Assembly: GCF_029223485.1 (NCBI RefSeq)
Contig: NZ_JARHTP010000004.1
Location: 372,001-436,000 of the forward strand
Origin: Streptomyces coacervatus
GTDB lineage: Bacteria > Actinomycetota > Actinomycetes > Streptomycetales > Streptomycetaceae
Direction: 5' to 3'
DNA length: 64,000 nucleotides
The notes beneath the pieces are model-generated. The model was not told where the DNA came from, did not search any database, and worked only from the letters and a program-made list of their open reading frames with translations. Position numbers and translations under genes: made by a program. Below are positions 7,515 to 16,607 of this stretch, one piece after another; position 1 is the first letter of the stretch; each line of letters begins with the position of its first letter.

Positions 7515-9527
7515 ATGCCCTATAGCTCCGCCGACCGCACCTCCGCCGAGGACGCCCCCCGCGATCATCCGGTCCCGCCGCCCGAGATCGAGGCGGGGGT
7601 GCCGCTGCTCGAACCACCCGGCTGGGCCGTGGCCCAGCGGTCCCTGTTCGACCTCCTCGACCACGCCTGGCGGCGCTTCGCCCGTGACTTCACCGGCCCG
7701 GACGGACGACTGAACTACTCCGGCCCGCTGACCACCCGCGACGGTGTGGACGACTTCTACGAGGTGTTCTTCAACTGGCCCCAGCTGTACCTCCTCGGCG
7801 GCGCCGACGACCTGCTGCCCGCCAGTGAGAAGCACTGGGAGGGCGTGACCCGGCAGCTCACCGAACTGGACATGCTGCGCGATGAGTACGAACGCGGCTA
7901 CGACTGGTTCCACCAGGGCGAGAGCCTGCTCCTGCTCTTCTTCCTGTGTATGGCCGACCCCGAGCGCTGGTCCGAACGCGCCCTGCGCTTCGCCGAGTTG
8001 TACGTCGACCCGGCCAAGGGCAACTACGACCCCGAGCACCGCATCATCACCCGCCCCCACAACGGCAGCGACCCCGACCGCACGGGCCTGTTCGACGGCG
8101 ACGTCTACCCCTGGCTGCCCAAGGAAGCGCAGACGTACGGCTTCCCGCTCGACTGGATCCCCGAGGCGGACGGCGGCCCGTACTCCCTCTCCGCGGACCC
8201 GCGGCTCGGCGCGCAGATGCGGGACCGGATGGGCGTCGGCGACACCGCCGTCAACCTGGCCGCGGCCGGGCTGGTCCTCAACGCCTGGATCCTGTCCGGC
8301 GAGGAGCGCTACCGCGACTGGATTGTCGAGTACGTCGGTGCGTGGCGCGAGCGCACCGAGGCGAACGGCGGTCTCATCCCGGACAACGCCGGCCCGGACG
8401 GCGTCGTCGGCAGCCTGCTGGAGGGCCGCTGGTACGGCGGCCACTACGGCTGGTCCTGGCCGCACGGCTGGCACAGCGTGGGCCACGCGGCCTGTGTGGC
8501 GGCGCTGGCGGCGGCCACGGTCACCGGGGACGACGACTACCTCTCCATGGTCACGACCTCGCTCGACGCCCTCATCGGCCACGCCAAGGTGATGCCCCAC
8601 ACGGAGGCGGACTCCAGCCTCCCCTCCAAGTGGGCGGTCGAACTCGGCCCCGACATTCACACACCCACGCTCCACCTCCCCTTCCGGTACAAGGACTCGG
8701 GCTGGTTCGACTACAACCCTGCGACCGCGCCGGTCCCGGTGGCCCTGTGGCACCACTCGGCCTCCGACGCCGACCGCGCCCGGCTGGAGGGGCTGCGTGA
8801 CGCCGACGGCATCGACTGGCGTACCGTGCGGCCCTTCCGCGCCAAGGAGGAGTCCGGGCACGAGAAAGCGTGGTTCGCCTTCCTCGCCGGTGACGATCCC
8901 GGCTACCCCGAGCGGATCCTCGCCACCGCCCAGGCCCAGGTCCGCCACCGCCTGCGGCGCATCGACCGCTACCGGGACCTGGACGTGCCCGAGGCCGACA
9001 TCCATGTGTGGCAGCAGTGCAACCCCGTGGCCACCGAAGCCCTCGTCCAGCTCACCTGGGGCGGCCCCCAGGTGCTGTACAACGGCGGCCTCCAGCAGGC
9101 CCGGCTGCGCTACCACGACGCCGACGCCCGCCGTGCCGGCCTACCGCCGGACGTGGCCGCACTGGTCACCTCCATCGACCCCGACGCGACCACCGTCGAA
9201 CTGGTCAACCTCGCCCCCGAGACGGACCGCACGGTGATCGTCCAGGCGGGCGCCTTCGCCGAGCACACCATCACCGCTGTCCGGTACTCGACCTGCGCGG
9301 ACGACGGCTGGATCGGCGACATGTACGACTACGGCCACACCGAGCCCGTCGTCACCGAGACGGAGCGGAGTTGCGACGGCGCTTTCCTGGCAGTCCGGCT
9401 GCCCGCGTCCACCCGCATCCGGCTCACCCTGCGCCTCCGGCTGCGCGCCCACGCCCCCAGCTACCGCACACCGTTCGACACCCCGGCCGGTCGGCCCGCC
9501 CCGGACACGGAGGGAGAAACCGCATGA
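7515..9527 (+). CDS. Uncharacterised 670-aa cytoplasmic protein, possible (alpha/alpha) toroid enzyme
   Basis: I cannot assign a family. The product has no signal peptide or membrane segment, so it should be cytoplasmic. It is rich in Trp, Tyr, His and acidic residues in conserved-looking clusters such as YDWFHQGESLLL, YGGHYGWSWPHGWHS and PEADIHVWQQCNP. The helical first 550 residues alternate in a way that recalls six-hairpin glycosidases and related enzymes, and the last roughly 120 residues look like a beta-rich C-terminal domain. ATG 7515 follows ACGGAG at good spacing. Its stop overlaps the mutarotase ATG as part of the cluster A operon. Position between an importer and sugar-oxidation genes suggests it acts on the imported glycoside or sugar acid; that is inference. 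Confidence 0.75.
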   Translation: MPYSSADRTSAEDAPRDHPVPPPEIEAGVPLLEPPGWAVAQRSLFDLLDHAWRRFARDFTGPDGRLNYSGPLTTRDGVDDFYEVFFNWPQLYLLGGADDLLPASEKHWEGVTRQLTELDMLRDEYERGYDWFHQGESLLLLFFLCMADPERWSERALRFAELYVDPAKGNYDPEHRIITRPHNGSDPDRTGLFDGDVYPWLPKEAQTYGFPLDWIPEADGGPYSLSADPRLGAQMRDRMGVGDTAVNLAAAGLVLNAWILSGEERYRDWIVEYVGAWRERTEANGGLIPDNAGPDGVVGSLLEGRWYGGHYGWSWPHGWHSVGHAACVAALAAATVTGDDDYLSMVTTSLDALIGHAKVMPHTEADSSLPSKWAVELGPDIHTPTLHLPFRYKDSGWFDYNPATAPVPVALWHHSASDADRARLEGLRDADGIDWRTVRPFRAKEESGHEKAWFAFLAGDDPGYPERILATAQAQVRHRLRRIDRYRDLDVPEADIHVWQQCNPVATEALVQLTWGGPQVLYNGGLQQARLRYHDADARRAGLPPDVAALVTSIDPDATTVELVNLAPETDRTVIVQAGAFAEHTITAVRYSTCADDGWIGDMYDYGHTEPVVTETERSCDGAFLAVRLPASTRIRLTLRLRLRAHAPSYRTPFDTPAGRPAPDTEGETA

Positions 9528-9871
9528 AGCGCGTCGCCCAGACCATCAGGCTCCGGCCCGAGCACCGCGAGGAGTACCTCGCACTCCACTCGGCCGTCTG
9601 GCCCGGAGTCGAAGCCGCCCTGCACCGGGCGAACATCCGCAACTACAGCATCTTCCTCCACGGCGATGTGCTGTTCGCCTACTTCGAGTACCACGGCGGC
9701 GACTTCGAGGCCGACATGGCCGTCCTCGAAGCCGACCCCGAGACCCAGGCGTGGTGGAAGCTCACCGACCCCTGCCAGGAGCCCTGGCCCGACCAGGGCG
9801 ACTCCCGCCAGTGGACGGAGCTCCCTGAGATCTGGCACCTGAACCCGCCTTGCGCCACCAGCAGCGCCTGA
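9524..9871 (+). CDS. RhaM-family 6-deoxy-sugar mutarotase
   Basis: The 115-aa protein belongs to the L-rhamnose mutarotase fold (PF05336-like dimeric alpha/beta barrel). MKRVAQTIRLRPE, the LHSAVWPGV helix, NIRNYSIFLHGDVLFAYFEY and the C-terminal WW/W-x-E-L-P-E-I-W segment are all in the usual order and length. It interconverts alpha and beta anomers of the pyranose, which feeds anomer-specific dehydrogenases. Next to a fuconolactonase-like gene it may serve L-fucose or L-rhamnose; the sequence alone does not decide. The ATG overlaps the previous stop by four bases. Confidence 0.85.
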   Translation: MKRVAQTIRLRPEHREEYLALHSAVWPGVEAALHRANIRNYSIFLHGDVLFAYFEYHGGDFEADMAVLEADPETQAWWKLTDPCQEPWPDQGDSRQWTELPEIWHLNPPCATSSA

Positions 9872-9933
9872 CACACCTTGCCCCAGACGGACTTGGCCCC
9901 ATCCGACGTGGATCGACCCGACTTGGACCACCA

Positions 9934-10830
9934 GTGACCCCCGCCACCGCCCCACTCATCGACGCCCACCACCACCTGTGGGACCTCGACCAGCGCCCGC
10001 AACCCTGGCTCGACGACCCCGCCCTGGCGACGATCCGCCGCACCTTCACCCCCGACGACCTGCGCACCACCGCCACCCAACTCATCGCGGACCGCCGTCT
10101 GCACAGCACGGTGGCCGTCCAGTGCGTGCCGGACGTGCACGAGACGGAGGACCTGCTCGCGCTCGCGGAGCGGGAGCCGCTGATCGGGGCCGTGGTCGGC
10201 TGGGCGGACCTGACGTCCCCGGGGATCGGCGACCAGCTCGACGGGTTGCTCGCCGGACCGGGCGGCGCATATCTGCGGTCCCTGCGTCATCTCGTTCAGG
10301 GTGAGACGGATCCGGATTGGCTGCAACGCCCCGATGCCGAACGCGGGTTGGCGGCGGTCCGGGACCGCGGGCTCTGCTACGACGTGCTCGTCCGCAGCCA
10401 CCAGCTGGACCAGGCGATCCGGCTGGCCGAGCGGTTCCCGGACCTGCCCCAGGTGCTCGACCACGCCGGCAAGCCGCCGATCGCCGACGGTGAACTGGCC
10501 GACTGGCAACGCCAGTTGCGTACGCTGGCCGCACACCGGCAGGTGGTCTGCAAGGTGTCGGGGCTGATCACCGAGGCGGATCACGAGAAGTGGACCGTCG
10601 ACGACATCCGCCCCGTGTGGGACGTCCTGCTCTCCGCCTTCGGACCCGACCGGTTGATGTTCGGCTCCGACTGGCCGGTGGCGAATCTCGCGGGCGGTTG
10701 GGACCGCTGGGCCGCCACGGTGGACGAACTCCTCTCCGGATGTTCCGCCGACGAGACCTCGGCGATTCTCGCGGGCACCGCGACCACCTTCTACCGCCTC
10801 ACTCCTAGTGAACGGCCCTTGGGATCATGA
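9934..10830 (+). CDS. Amidohydrolase-2 family lactonase (L-fuconolactonase-like), cluster A copy
   Basis: Metal-dependent TIM-barrel hydrolase of the COG3618 type, 298 aa. It opens with IDAHHHLWD (metal His pair), has [10 protein letters not shown] and CKVSGL mid-protein and GSDWPVAN near the end, supplying the conserved Asp. It should hydrolyse an aldono-lactone such as L-fucono-lactone to the acid. It closely resembles the cluster B copy at 30088-30990, with long shared blocks from GKPP through [12 protein letters not shown]. The GTG at 9934 is chosen because homology starts there; an ATG at 9850 would overlap the mutarotase. Its last residues (after LTPS) run into the SDR truncation junction. 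Confidence 0.85.
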   Translation: MTPATAPLIDAHHHLWDLDQRPQPWLDDPALATIRRTFTPDDLRTTATQLIADRRLHSTVAVQCVPDVHETEDLLALAEREPLIGAVVGWADLTSPGIGDQLDGLLAGPGGAYLRSLRHLVQGETDPDWLQRPDAERGLAAVRDRGLCYDVLVRSHQLDQAIRLAERFPDLPQVLDHAGKPPIADGELADWQRQLRTLAAHRQVVCKVSGLITEADHEKWTVDDIRPVWDVLLSAFGPDRLMFGSDWPVANLAGGWDRWAATVDELLSGCSADETSAILAGTATTFYRLTPSERPLGS

Positions 10831-11195
10831 TGACGCTCACGGCTACCGATCTGCCGCAGCGTGCGCTGTACTCGGCGAGCAAGGGCGCCGTGCTCTCGCT
10901 CACCCTCGCCATGGCGGCCGACCACGTTCGCGAGGGCATCCGGGTCAACTGCGTCAACCCCGGCACCGTCGACACCCCGTGGGTCGGCTGGCTGCTGGAG
11001 GCCGCTCCCGACCCTGCCGCCGAACGCGCCGCCCTGAACGCCCGTCAGCCCACCGGCCGCCTGATCACCGCCGGGGAGGTGGCCGCTGCCATCGTCTACG
11101 TGGCCTCCCCCGCGGCCGCCTCGGTCACCGGGACCGCCCTCGCGGTCGACGGCGGCATGGCGGGCCTGCGCCTGCGACCCGGCGTGAAGCCATGA
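10827..11195 (+). pseudogene. 5'-truncated short-chain dehydrogenase (C-terminal half only)
   Basis: The 122 codons begin just before the SDR active site and keep YSASKGA (catalytic Tyr and Lys), [13 protein letters not shown] and the terminal ALAVDGGM. The whole Rossmann N-terminus, with the glycine-rich cofactor motif, NNAG and the catalytic Ser, is missing. A normal SDR is about 250 residues. The deletion junction sits at the 3' end of the lactonase gene. The fragment could be translated, starting four bases inside the lactonase, but cannot bind NAD(P). The intact relative would be the aldose or keto-deoxy-acid dehydrogenase of this operon. Confidence 0.8.
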
Positions 11196-12193
11196 CCATG
11201 CGCCAGAACATGCTCGGGCCCGGGCCGGTGCGGGTCAGTGGACTCGCCTTCGGCGCGGCGGCGATCGGCAATCTGTTCACCCCGGTCACCGACGCCGAGG
11301 CCGAGGAAGCGGTCGTCGCCGCCTGGGAGTGCGGTGTTCGCTACTTCGACACCGCCCCGCACTACGGCCTCGGCCTGTCCGAGCGCCGACTCGGCACCGT
11401 GTTGCGCGGTATGCCCCGCGAGGAGTACACGATCTCCACCAAGGTCGGCCGTCTCCTGGAGCCCACTGGCTCGGTTGACGGTGACGATCTGGCCCACGGC
11501 GGCTTTGCGGTCCCGGCGACGCACCGCCGCCGGTGGGACTTCAGCGCCGAGGGCGTACGCCGCTCGCTGGAGGGCAGTCTCGAGCGCCTGGGCGTGGACC
11601 GGATCGACATCGCCTATCTGCACGACCCGGACGACCACGCCGAATGGGCCCTCACCGAGGCATACCCCGAGCTGGAACGCCTGCGCGCCGAGGGCGTGCT
11701 CGGCGCGATCGGCATCGGCATGAACCAGGCCGAGCTGCCTGCCCGGTTCGTCCGTGAGACGGACATCGACGCCGTGCTGCTGGCCGGCCGCTACAGCCTG
11801 CTCGACCAGCAAGGCCTGGCCGAACTCCTGCCGCTCGCCGCCGAGCGCGGCGTCGGCGTGGTGGTCGGCGGGGTCTTCAACTCCGGCCTGCTCGCCGACC
11901 CGAAGCCCGGCGCCACCTTCGACTACGCCGCAGCGCCCACCGAACTCCTCGCCCGGGCAACGGAGTTGAAAGAAGCGTGCGAGCGGCACGGCGTCCCGCT
12001 GCGCGCCGCCGCGCTCCGGTTCCCCTTCGGACACCCGGCCGTCGCGTCGGTCCTGGTCGGCACCCGCAGCGCCGACGAGGTGCGGGACGCCGCCGCGATG
12101 GTCAACCACCCCATCCCCGGCGCGCTCTGGGCGGAGCTCAAGGAATGCGGACTGCTGCCCGCCTACGCACCGGTTCCGGCCGAGGAGGAGTGA
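11192..12193 (+). CDS. Aldo/keto reductase, probable L-fucose (D-threo-aldose) 1-dehydrogenase, cluster A copy
   Basis: A 333-aa AKR barrel with the catalytic tetrad visible: Asp53 and Tyr58 in YFDTAPHYG, Lys84 in STKVGR and His144 in YLHDPDD. This subgroup (D-threo-aldose dehydrogenase type) oxidises L-fucose, L-galactose or D-arabinose to the lactone with NAD(P). It is the last gene of the cluster A operon and overlaps the SDR remnant as ATGA. A paralogue with the same motifs is in cluster B at 25150-26163. Family is sure; exact sugar is inferred from the lactonase beside it. Confidence 0.86.
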   Translation: MTMRQNMLGPGPVRVSGLAFGAAAIGNLFTPVTDAEAEEAVVAAWECGVRYFDTAPHYGLGLSERRLGTVLRGMPREEYTISTKVGRLLEPTGSVDGDDLAHGGFAVPATHRRRWDFSAEGVRRSLEGSLERLGVDRIDIAYLHDPDDHAEWALTEAYPELERLRAEGVLGAIGIGMNQAELPARFVRETDIDAVLLAGRYSLLDQQGLAELLPLAAERGVGVVVGGVFNSGLLADPKPGATFDYAAAPTELLARATELKEACERHGVPLRAAALRFPFGHPAVASVLVGTRSADEVRDAAAMVNHPIPGALWAELKECGLLPAYAPVPAEEE

Positions 12194-12341
12194 TGTGGAT
12201 CGCCAGCCGGACGTGCCGCATGGAGCGCTCACCGACCGGAATCCGACCGTCGGAGAGCCGTGCCGAAAAGTAAGTACGGTGAGGCCGGAATGCCGTCGCT
12301 TTCCGGCCTCACCGCCCACTGGCCTGCGCCGGGTCACCCTG

Positions 12342-12560
12342 TCACTGGATCGTCCAAGCCTGGTTGGACTGGTTCAGGGGCATCCACTGATCGATGGCGG
12401 CTCCGTTCGCCGTCGATCCGCCGCTGGTCGGCTCGAAGGCTCACAGCTGGTTGTTGCCGCCGTTGTCGGCGTACTGCTGCAGCGAGCTGCCCGCTGACCG
12501 GAACGATGTTCCACTGCTGGTTGGCACCACCGGAGTTCGGCCACTGGATGACGCTCGGAC
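12342..12560 (-). pseudogene. Remnant of a ricin-type (CBM13) lectin domain
   Basis: Read on the minus strand in shifting frames, the stretch gives SVIQWPNSGGANQQWN at its 5' end, QQYADNGGNNQL in the middle and WMPLNQSNQAWTIQ followed by a stop at the 3' end. These are the Q-x-W repeats of a CBM13 module in correct order, but with frame breaks and no catalytic domain. It is the tail of a lost secreted glycan-active enzyme. The gap 12194-12341 holds nothing else that I recognise. Confidence 0.7.
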
Positions 12561-12561
12561 G

Positions 12562-12672
12562 GTGTTTAGACCCCTACGCATCGGCGCGGGGACGGTCAAG
12601 GCGCTCGCAGCGGCGGCTGTCGTCTTCGCGGCCGTACTGCCCGCTCAACCCGCCTACGCGGCCACGACATGT
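12562..12672 (+). pseudogene. Orphan Sec signal peptide of a lost secreted protein
   Basis: From the GTG at 12562 the plus strand encodes a basic start, the hydrophobic run KALAAAAVVFAAVLPAQ and the cleavage-like PAYA-ATTC, an ordinary secretion signal. The reading frame stays open to about 12993, but the sequence after ATTC is arginine-rich and unlike a protein domain. The mature part seems to have been replaced or deleted. It abuts the minus-strand ricin remnant, suggesting rearrangement here. Confidence 0.5.
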
Positions 12673-12793
12673 CGGGCTCGGCGCGCGCGTACCGCTCGCA
12701 ACGAAGAACTACCGCAGGTGGCAACGCAATTGACCGTGGCGATCGGCACGCTTGCCGCCGCCCGATCAACCCGTCGAGCCAACCGTCACTCCA

Positions 12794-12812
12794 AAATGAG
12801 TACTACTCATTT
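12794..12812. repeat. 19-bp perfect palindrome AAATGAGTACTACTCATTT
   Basis: Nine-base arms around one central C, strikingly AT-rich for this DNA. It overlaps the stop codon of the LacI pseudogene. The arm TACTCATTT also occurs at 3913-3921 beside the cluster A GntR gene. It may be an operator left from a lost promoter or a weak transcript-end hairpin. Confidence 0.55.
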
Positions 12813-13854
12813 CGAGGGCATTTTGCCCGCGCGCCGTGTGGACCGGCGAGGGAGCAGCACCGGTTGCACGAGCCGATGCCGGTCGACGCCGCTGCGGGCG
12901 TTGATGACAGCGATCAGCAGGTCGACCGCTTCGGCGCCCACCCGGTCCGGATCGAGGCTGAGCGTGGTGACGGGCGGGGTGGTCGTCGCGTAGTCCGGAT
13001 CCTCGCTGACACACGCCACCAGCAGATCCCGCGGCACCCGAAGACCGTGGCGACGAGCAGCGGCGAGGATGTTGTGACCGGAGTCGGAGTAGACGCCGAC
13101 GACAGCGTCCGGGCTTGGATCGTGGTCGAGCAGTCGGCTGACGGCGTCCTGTTCGGCCGCGAAGGGATCGGGCAGCGGGGCGTACTCCTCCACGAGGGCA
13201 GGCATGCCGTGTTTGTCGCACCAGAACCGGTAGGCGTGTGCGATCAGGTCAGGGTACGCGTCGTCGTGCAGGGGCAGGGAGAGCCCGATCCGCCGGGCGC
13301 CGGACTGCGTGAGGTGGTCGAGCAGGAGGTGCAGGCCCGCTTCGTAGTCGGTGTCCACCCACGCGTCGCCCCAGTGCGGCTGGGGCGGCCGGCCTTCGCA
13401 GACCATCGGTATGCCTCGCTCCCGCAGGAGGGAACGCACCGGGTCCTCCGCGCGCGGATCGACGTGGATGACGCCGTCCATCGGCGTGTTGAGCCACATC
13501 CACGGTGACATCGAACTCGGCATCACCTGGAGCAGGTAGCCGCGCTTGTGTGCCGCAGCCATGGCGCCGAGCGTCAGCTGTGCGTAGTACGGGATCTCGG
13601 TGTACGGGACGGGAAGGTCGCCGTACGTCGTCATGGTCAGGCCGAGCACTCCGGTGCCCCCGCGGGCCAGGGCACGGGCCGTGCTGGCCGGGGCGTAACC
13701 GAGTTCGCGTGCCGCGGCCAGCACCCGGCTGCCTGGTCGTCTCGGACAGTCGTCCGGTGCCGTTGAGCGCATTCGACACCGTGGCCGTGGACACCCCGGC
13801 ACGTGCGGCCACGGCATCCAGCGTGGGACGCCGCCAGGCACGCGAGCTCGTCAT
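12807..13854 (-). pseudogene. LacI-family regulator with a single-base frameshift
   Basis: From ATG 13854 the minus strand encodes a normal LacI HTH (PTLDAVAARAGVSTATVSNALNG). The frame shifts near 13724-13731, after ETTRQ. The second frame then continues as RVLAAARELGYAPASTARAL and a complete periplasmic-binding-like sensor domain to 12807. One extra base in the CAGCCGGG stretch explains it; removing a C restores about 348 continuous residues. It is divergent from the YtcJ-type amidohydrolase at 13966, so the intact gene would be its likely regulator. Either a real loss of function or a sequencing error in a GC run. Confidence 0.85.
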
Positions 13855-13965
13855 GTGTACCCCATGTTCCGCAACAGCCCCGTGGCGGCTTGTGGTTATG
13901 ACCTTAATCAATCAGCGTGCCGGGCGACGGCGGCCGGACCAGCCGCCGGGTGAGGAGTTATTCAG

Positions 13966-15859
13966 ATGGCAGAAGTCTTCGACAGCGCCTCTGCGGCACC
14001 CGCGGGCGGCCCGCTCCACCGGCGGACGTTTCTGGCCGCAGCCGGGGCAGGCGCCCTCACGGTGGCTGCTTCCGGTACAGCCGCACAGGCCGCGACCGGC
14101 CGGCATCCGGTGCGGGTGTCCACCGTGATCCTGAACGGAAGAGTGTTCACCGCAGCCCACGGCAGCGCGCGAGCGCAGGCGGTGGCCGTCGGCAGCGACG
14201 GAAAGATCATCGAGGTCGGGTGCGACGCGGACATACGGCGGCGCATCGGCCCCCGTACGGTCGTCATCGACGCCGGCGGCGGTACCGTCATGCCGGGCCT
14301 GCAAGACGGGCACATGCACCCGCTCGGCGCGGCCGCGCAGTCCCTGAACCCGTCGCTGGGCAATGCGTCCATGACGGTTCCGCAGTTCCGCGCCAAGATC
14401 CAGGAGATGCTGGACGCGACGACGGCGCAGGAACCGGACGGCTGGCTCCAGGTGACCGACTGGAACCCGGTGGGCCTGCTGCCCGCGGGCACGGTGGCCG
14501 ACAAGAAGCTGCTCGACTCGCTGAACACCAGGCGCCCGATCTTCCTGCAGGGTTCGGACTTCCACAACAGTCTCGCGAACAGCAGGGCCTTGGCCCTCGC
14601 GAAAGTCGACCGCACCACCCCCGATCCGGCGGGCGGACAGATCGTCCGCGACGGGTCCGGGGAACCGACCGGCCTGCTCAAGGACGACGCCCAAGGACTC
14701 GTCAGCGGGGTGATCCCTCCGCCGAGCCCTGACCGGATGGAGGCCGCCCAGATCAAGATGGCAGGCATGCTGCTGGCCGCCGGCATCACGTCCTTCCTCG
14801 ACGCCGCCAGCGGTGAGGATTCCGTCAAGACATACGCCGGCCTCATCGCCAAGGGCCTGTTGCCGCAGCACATCACCCCCGCGCTGCTGATCGACGCCGA
14901 CCTCGCCAAGAAGCCCCAGGCGGCGGCCGAGTACCTGCGCGGCGTGCGCCGGCGCTTCACCGGACCGGACACCCTGCGGCTGACCACCGCCAAGGTCTTC
15001 CTCGACGGGGTGATGGAGTTCCCGGCGCAGACCGCCGCCCTGCTGGACCCGTACCTGGACGCCGAGGGCAGGCCGACCGATCAGCGTGGCACCCTGCACG
15101 TCAGCGACCGGGACTACCGGGCTCTCGTCGCAGCCCTGGACGCGGACGGCTGGCAGCTGCACGCCCACGCCATCGGCGACCGCGCCGTACGCACGGCCCT
15201 GAACGCCTACGAGGCCGTCGCCCGCCCGGGCCGCCCCGGCCGACGGCACACCATTGCCCACCTCCAACTGGTGCACCCCCACGACTACCGGCGTTTCACC
15301 CGGGCGAGAGTGGTGGCCAGCATGCAGTTGCAGTGGGCGATGCCCTCCGCGTTCACGAACGACGCGCTGCGGCCGTACATCGGGCCGGACCGGTACGCGC
15401 GCCTGTACCCGGCTCAGAGCCTGGCCAAGGCGGGGGCCCGGCTGGCCGGTGGCTCGGACTGGCCGGTCGACCCGCTGCTGCCCTTCACCCAGATCGCCAC
15501 CGCGATCGACCGCAGCAACCCCGAGGAGAACCAGCCGCCTCTCAACACCCGGGAAGCGCTGACCCGGACCCAGTCGCTGGTCATGCACACCGCTGGCGCG
15601 GCGCACCAGCTGCACGACGGCGGCTCGGGAACCGTTCGGCCGGGCCGGCGGGGCGACCTGATCGTCCTCGACCGGGACATCCACCAGCGTGCCGGAGAAG
15701 GACATCCGCGCCACCAAGGTCCGCTACACCCTGGTCTCCGGACGGGTGGTCCACGACGCGGCATCGGAGACGGGACGGGCCCGAGCCGAGGCGGCGCAGC
15801 GCATGGGCGCGCTGGGCGCCGGCCGGACACAGGGTGGTTCCTGCTGCCAAGGGCACTGA
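13966..15859 (+). pseudogene. YtcJ-type amidohydrolase (Amidohydro_3) with a C-terminal frameshift
   Basis: A Tat signal (HRRTFLAAAG) precedes a metal-dependent amidohydrolase: VILNGRVFTA, then GLQDGHMHP (metal ligands), HAHAIGDRAV, HTIAHLQLVHP and GGSDWPVDP, all typical of the YtcJ family, which cleaves amides in a periplasmic or extracellular setting. At about 15686-15690 the frame breaks after LDRDIHQ. One base further on, the other frame reads VPEKDIRATKVRYTLVSGR and ends at the TGA 15857-15859. In the unshifted frame the coding region continues to 15885 with an unrelated tail. Only the last roughly 57 residues are affected, so the enzyme may retain activity or the break may be a sequencing error. 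GAGGAG precedes ATG 13966. Confidence 0.82.
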
Positions 15860-15900
15860 CCCGCGCAGGGAACGCTGTCGGTTGATTCAAGGATTGATTA

Positions 15901-15930
15901 CTTCGCCCCGCCACTTGCGGCGGGGCGAAG
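15901..15930 (+). terminator. Strong hairpin terminator after the amidohydrolase
   Basis: Perfect 12-bp stem CTTCGCCCCGCC / GGCGGGGCGAAG with a six-base loop, 41 bases after the restored stop. It is preceded directly by a GATTGATTA word. Confidence 0.85.
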
Positions 15931-16040
15931 TGCTGCGAAGTGGACGGCCGCAAGAGAAGCCGTCCGCACGCGGTCCGGACGCTGTTGACCGCCCGGGGCG
16001 AGCCGCGGCGCTTCGTCCTGTGAACCGTTGATGAAGTGCA

Positions 16041-16067
16041 TTGATTAAACCCCCTCGGGGTTGATTA
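16041..16067. repeat. TTGATTA direct repeats around an AACCCC/GGGGTT hairpin
   Basis: TTGATTA at 16041-16047 and 16061-16067 flank an inverted AACCCC-CTC-GGGGTT. Related words stand at 15892-15900 (GATTGATTA) and, inverted, at 13904-13914 (TTAATCAATCA), so the motif brackets the amidohydrolase gene. The gap 15860-16150 otherwise holds only the terminator described separately. Confidence 0.4.
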
Positions 16068-16150
16068 CCTCCTGGATCCGACTCCCTTATCAACTGCCGA
16101 CCCCGGAGATTCGGTTGTGCCAACCCAACCGGACAGAAGGGAGCGGGGCC

Positions 16151-16552
16151 ATGTCCCGTTCACTCCGTAAAAGAATCGCCGGCGCCCTGGCCGTGGTCGC
16201 CCTCGCGGGTGGCTCGCTGACCATGGCCTCCGGCGAGGCCAGCGCCGCCTCGACCTGCAACTCCCCTCCGCTCACCGGATGCGTGCAGATCCAGAACGGC
16301 ACCTATAACGTCCGCAGCGTCCGCCTCTACGTCACAGAGCCCAACGGCCACGCGTGGACCCGGTGCCTGACCGGCACCACGCCCCTGGGCCACATCAGCT
16401 ACTACCCCGATGTGTGGTTCTCCGGCCGTGACGCCGTCAACACCACGGCATACACCGGCGGCAACTGCGAGGGCTGGTCGAAGACCGACAACTGGCATTA
16501 CAGGTGGGTCGGACCCGATCAGAACCAGTGGTGGATCCTCAGTGCCTCCTAG
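16151..16552 (+). CDS. Small secreted protein, four-cysteine, unknown function
   Basis: A 133-aa precursor with a Sec signal (SLRKRIAGALAVVALAGG, cleavage near ASA at residue 32) and a mature part of about 100 residues containing four cysteines, probably two disulphides, with Trp/Tyr-rich strands (YVTEPNGHAW, DNWHYRWVG). The pattern suggests a compact extracellular beta domain. I do not recognise a family. ATG 16151 is preferred because the signal peptide begins there. The next gene, also a secreted unknown, starts 55 bases on, so the two may be expressed together. Confidence 0.7.
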   Translation: MSRSLRKRIAGALAVVALAGGSLTMASGEASAASTCNSPPLTGCVQIQNGTYNVRSVRLYVTEPNGHAWTRCLTGTTPLGHISYYPDVWFSGRDAVNTTAYTGGNCEGWSKTDNWHYRWVGPDQNQWWILSAS

Positions 16553-16607
16553 GCCCGGACAAGCTCAGCAAGGCTTCCCCCCACTTTCCGATCAAGGAGT
16601 CACGAAC

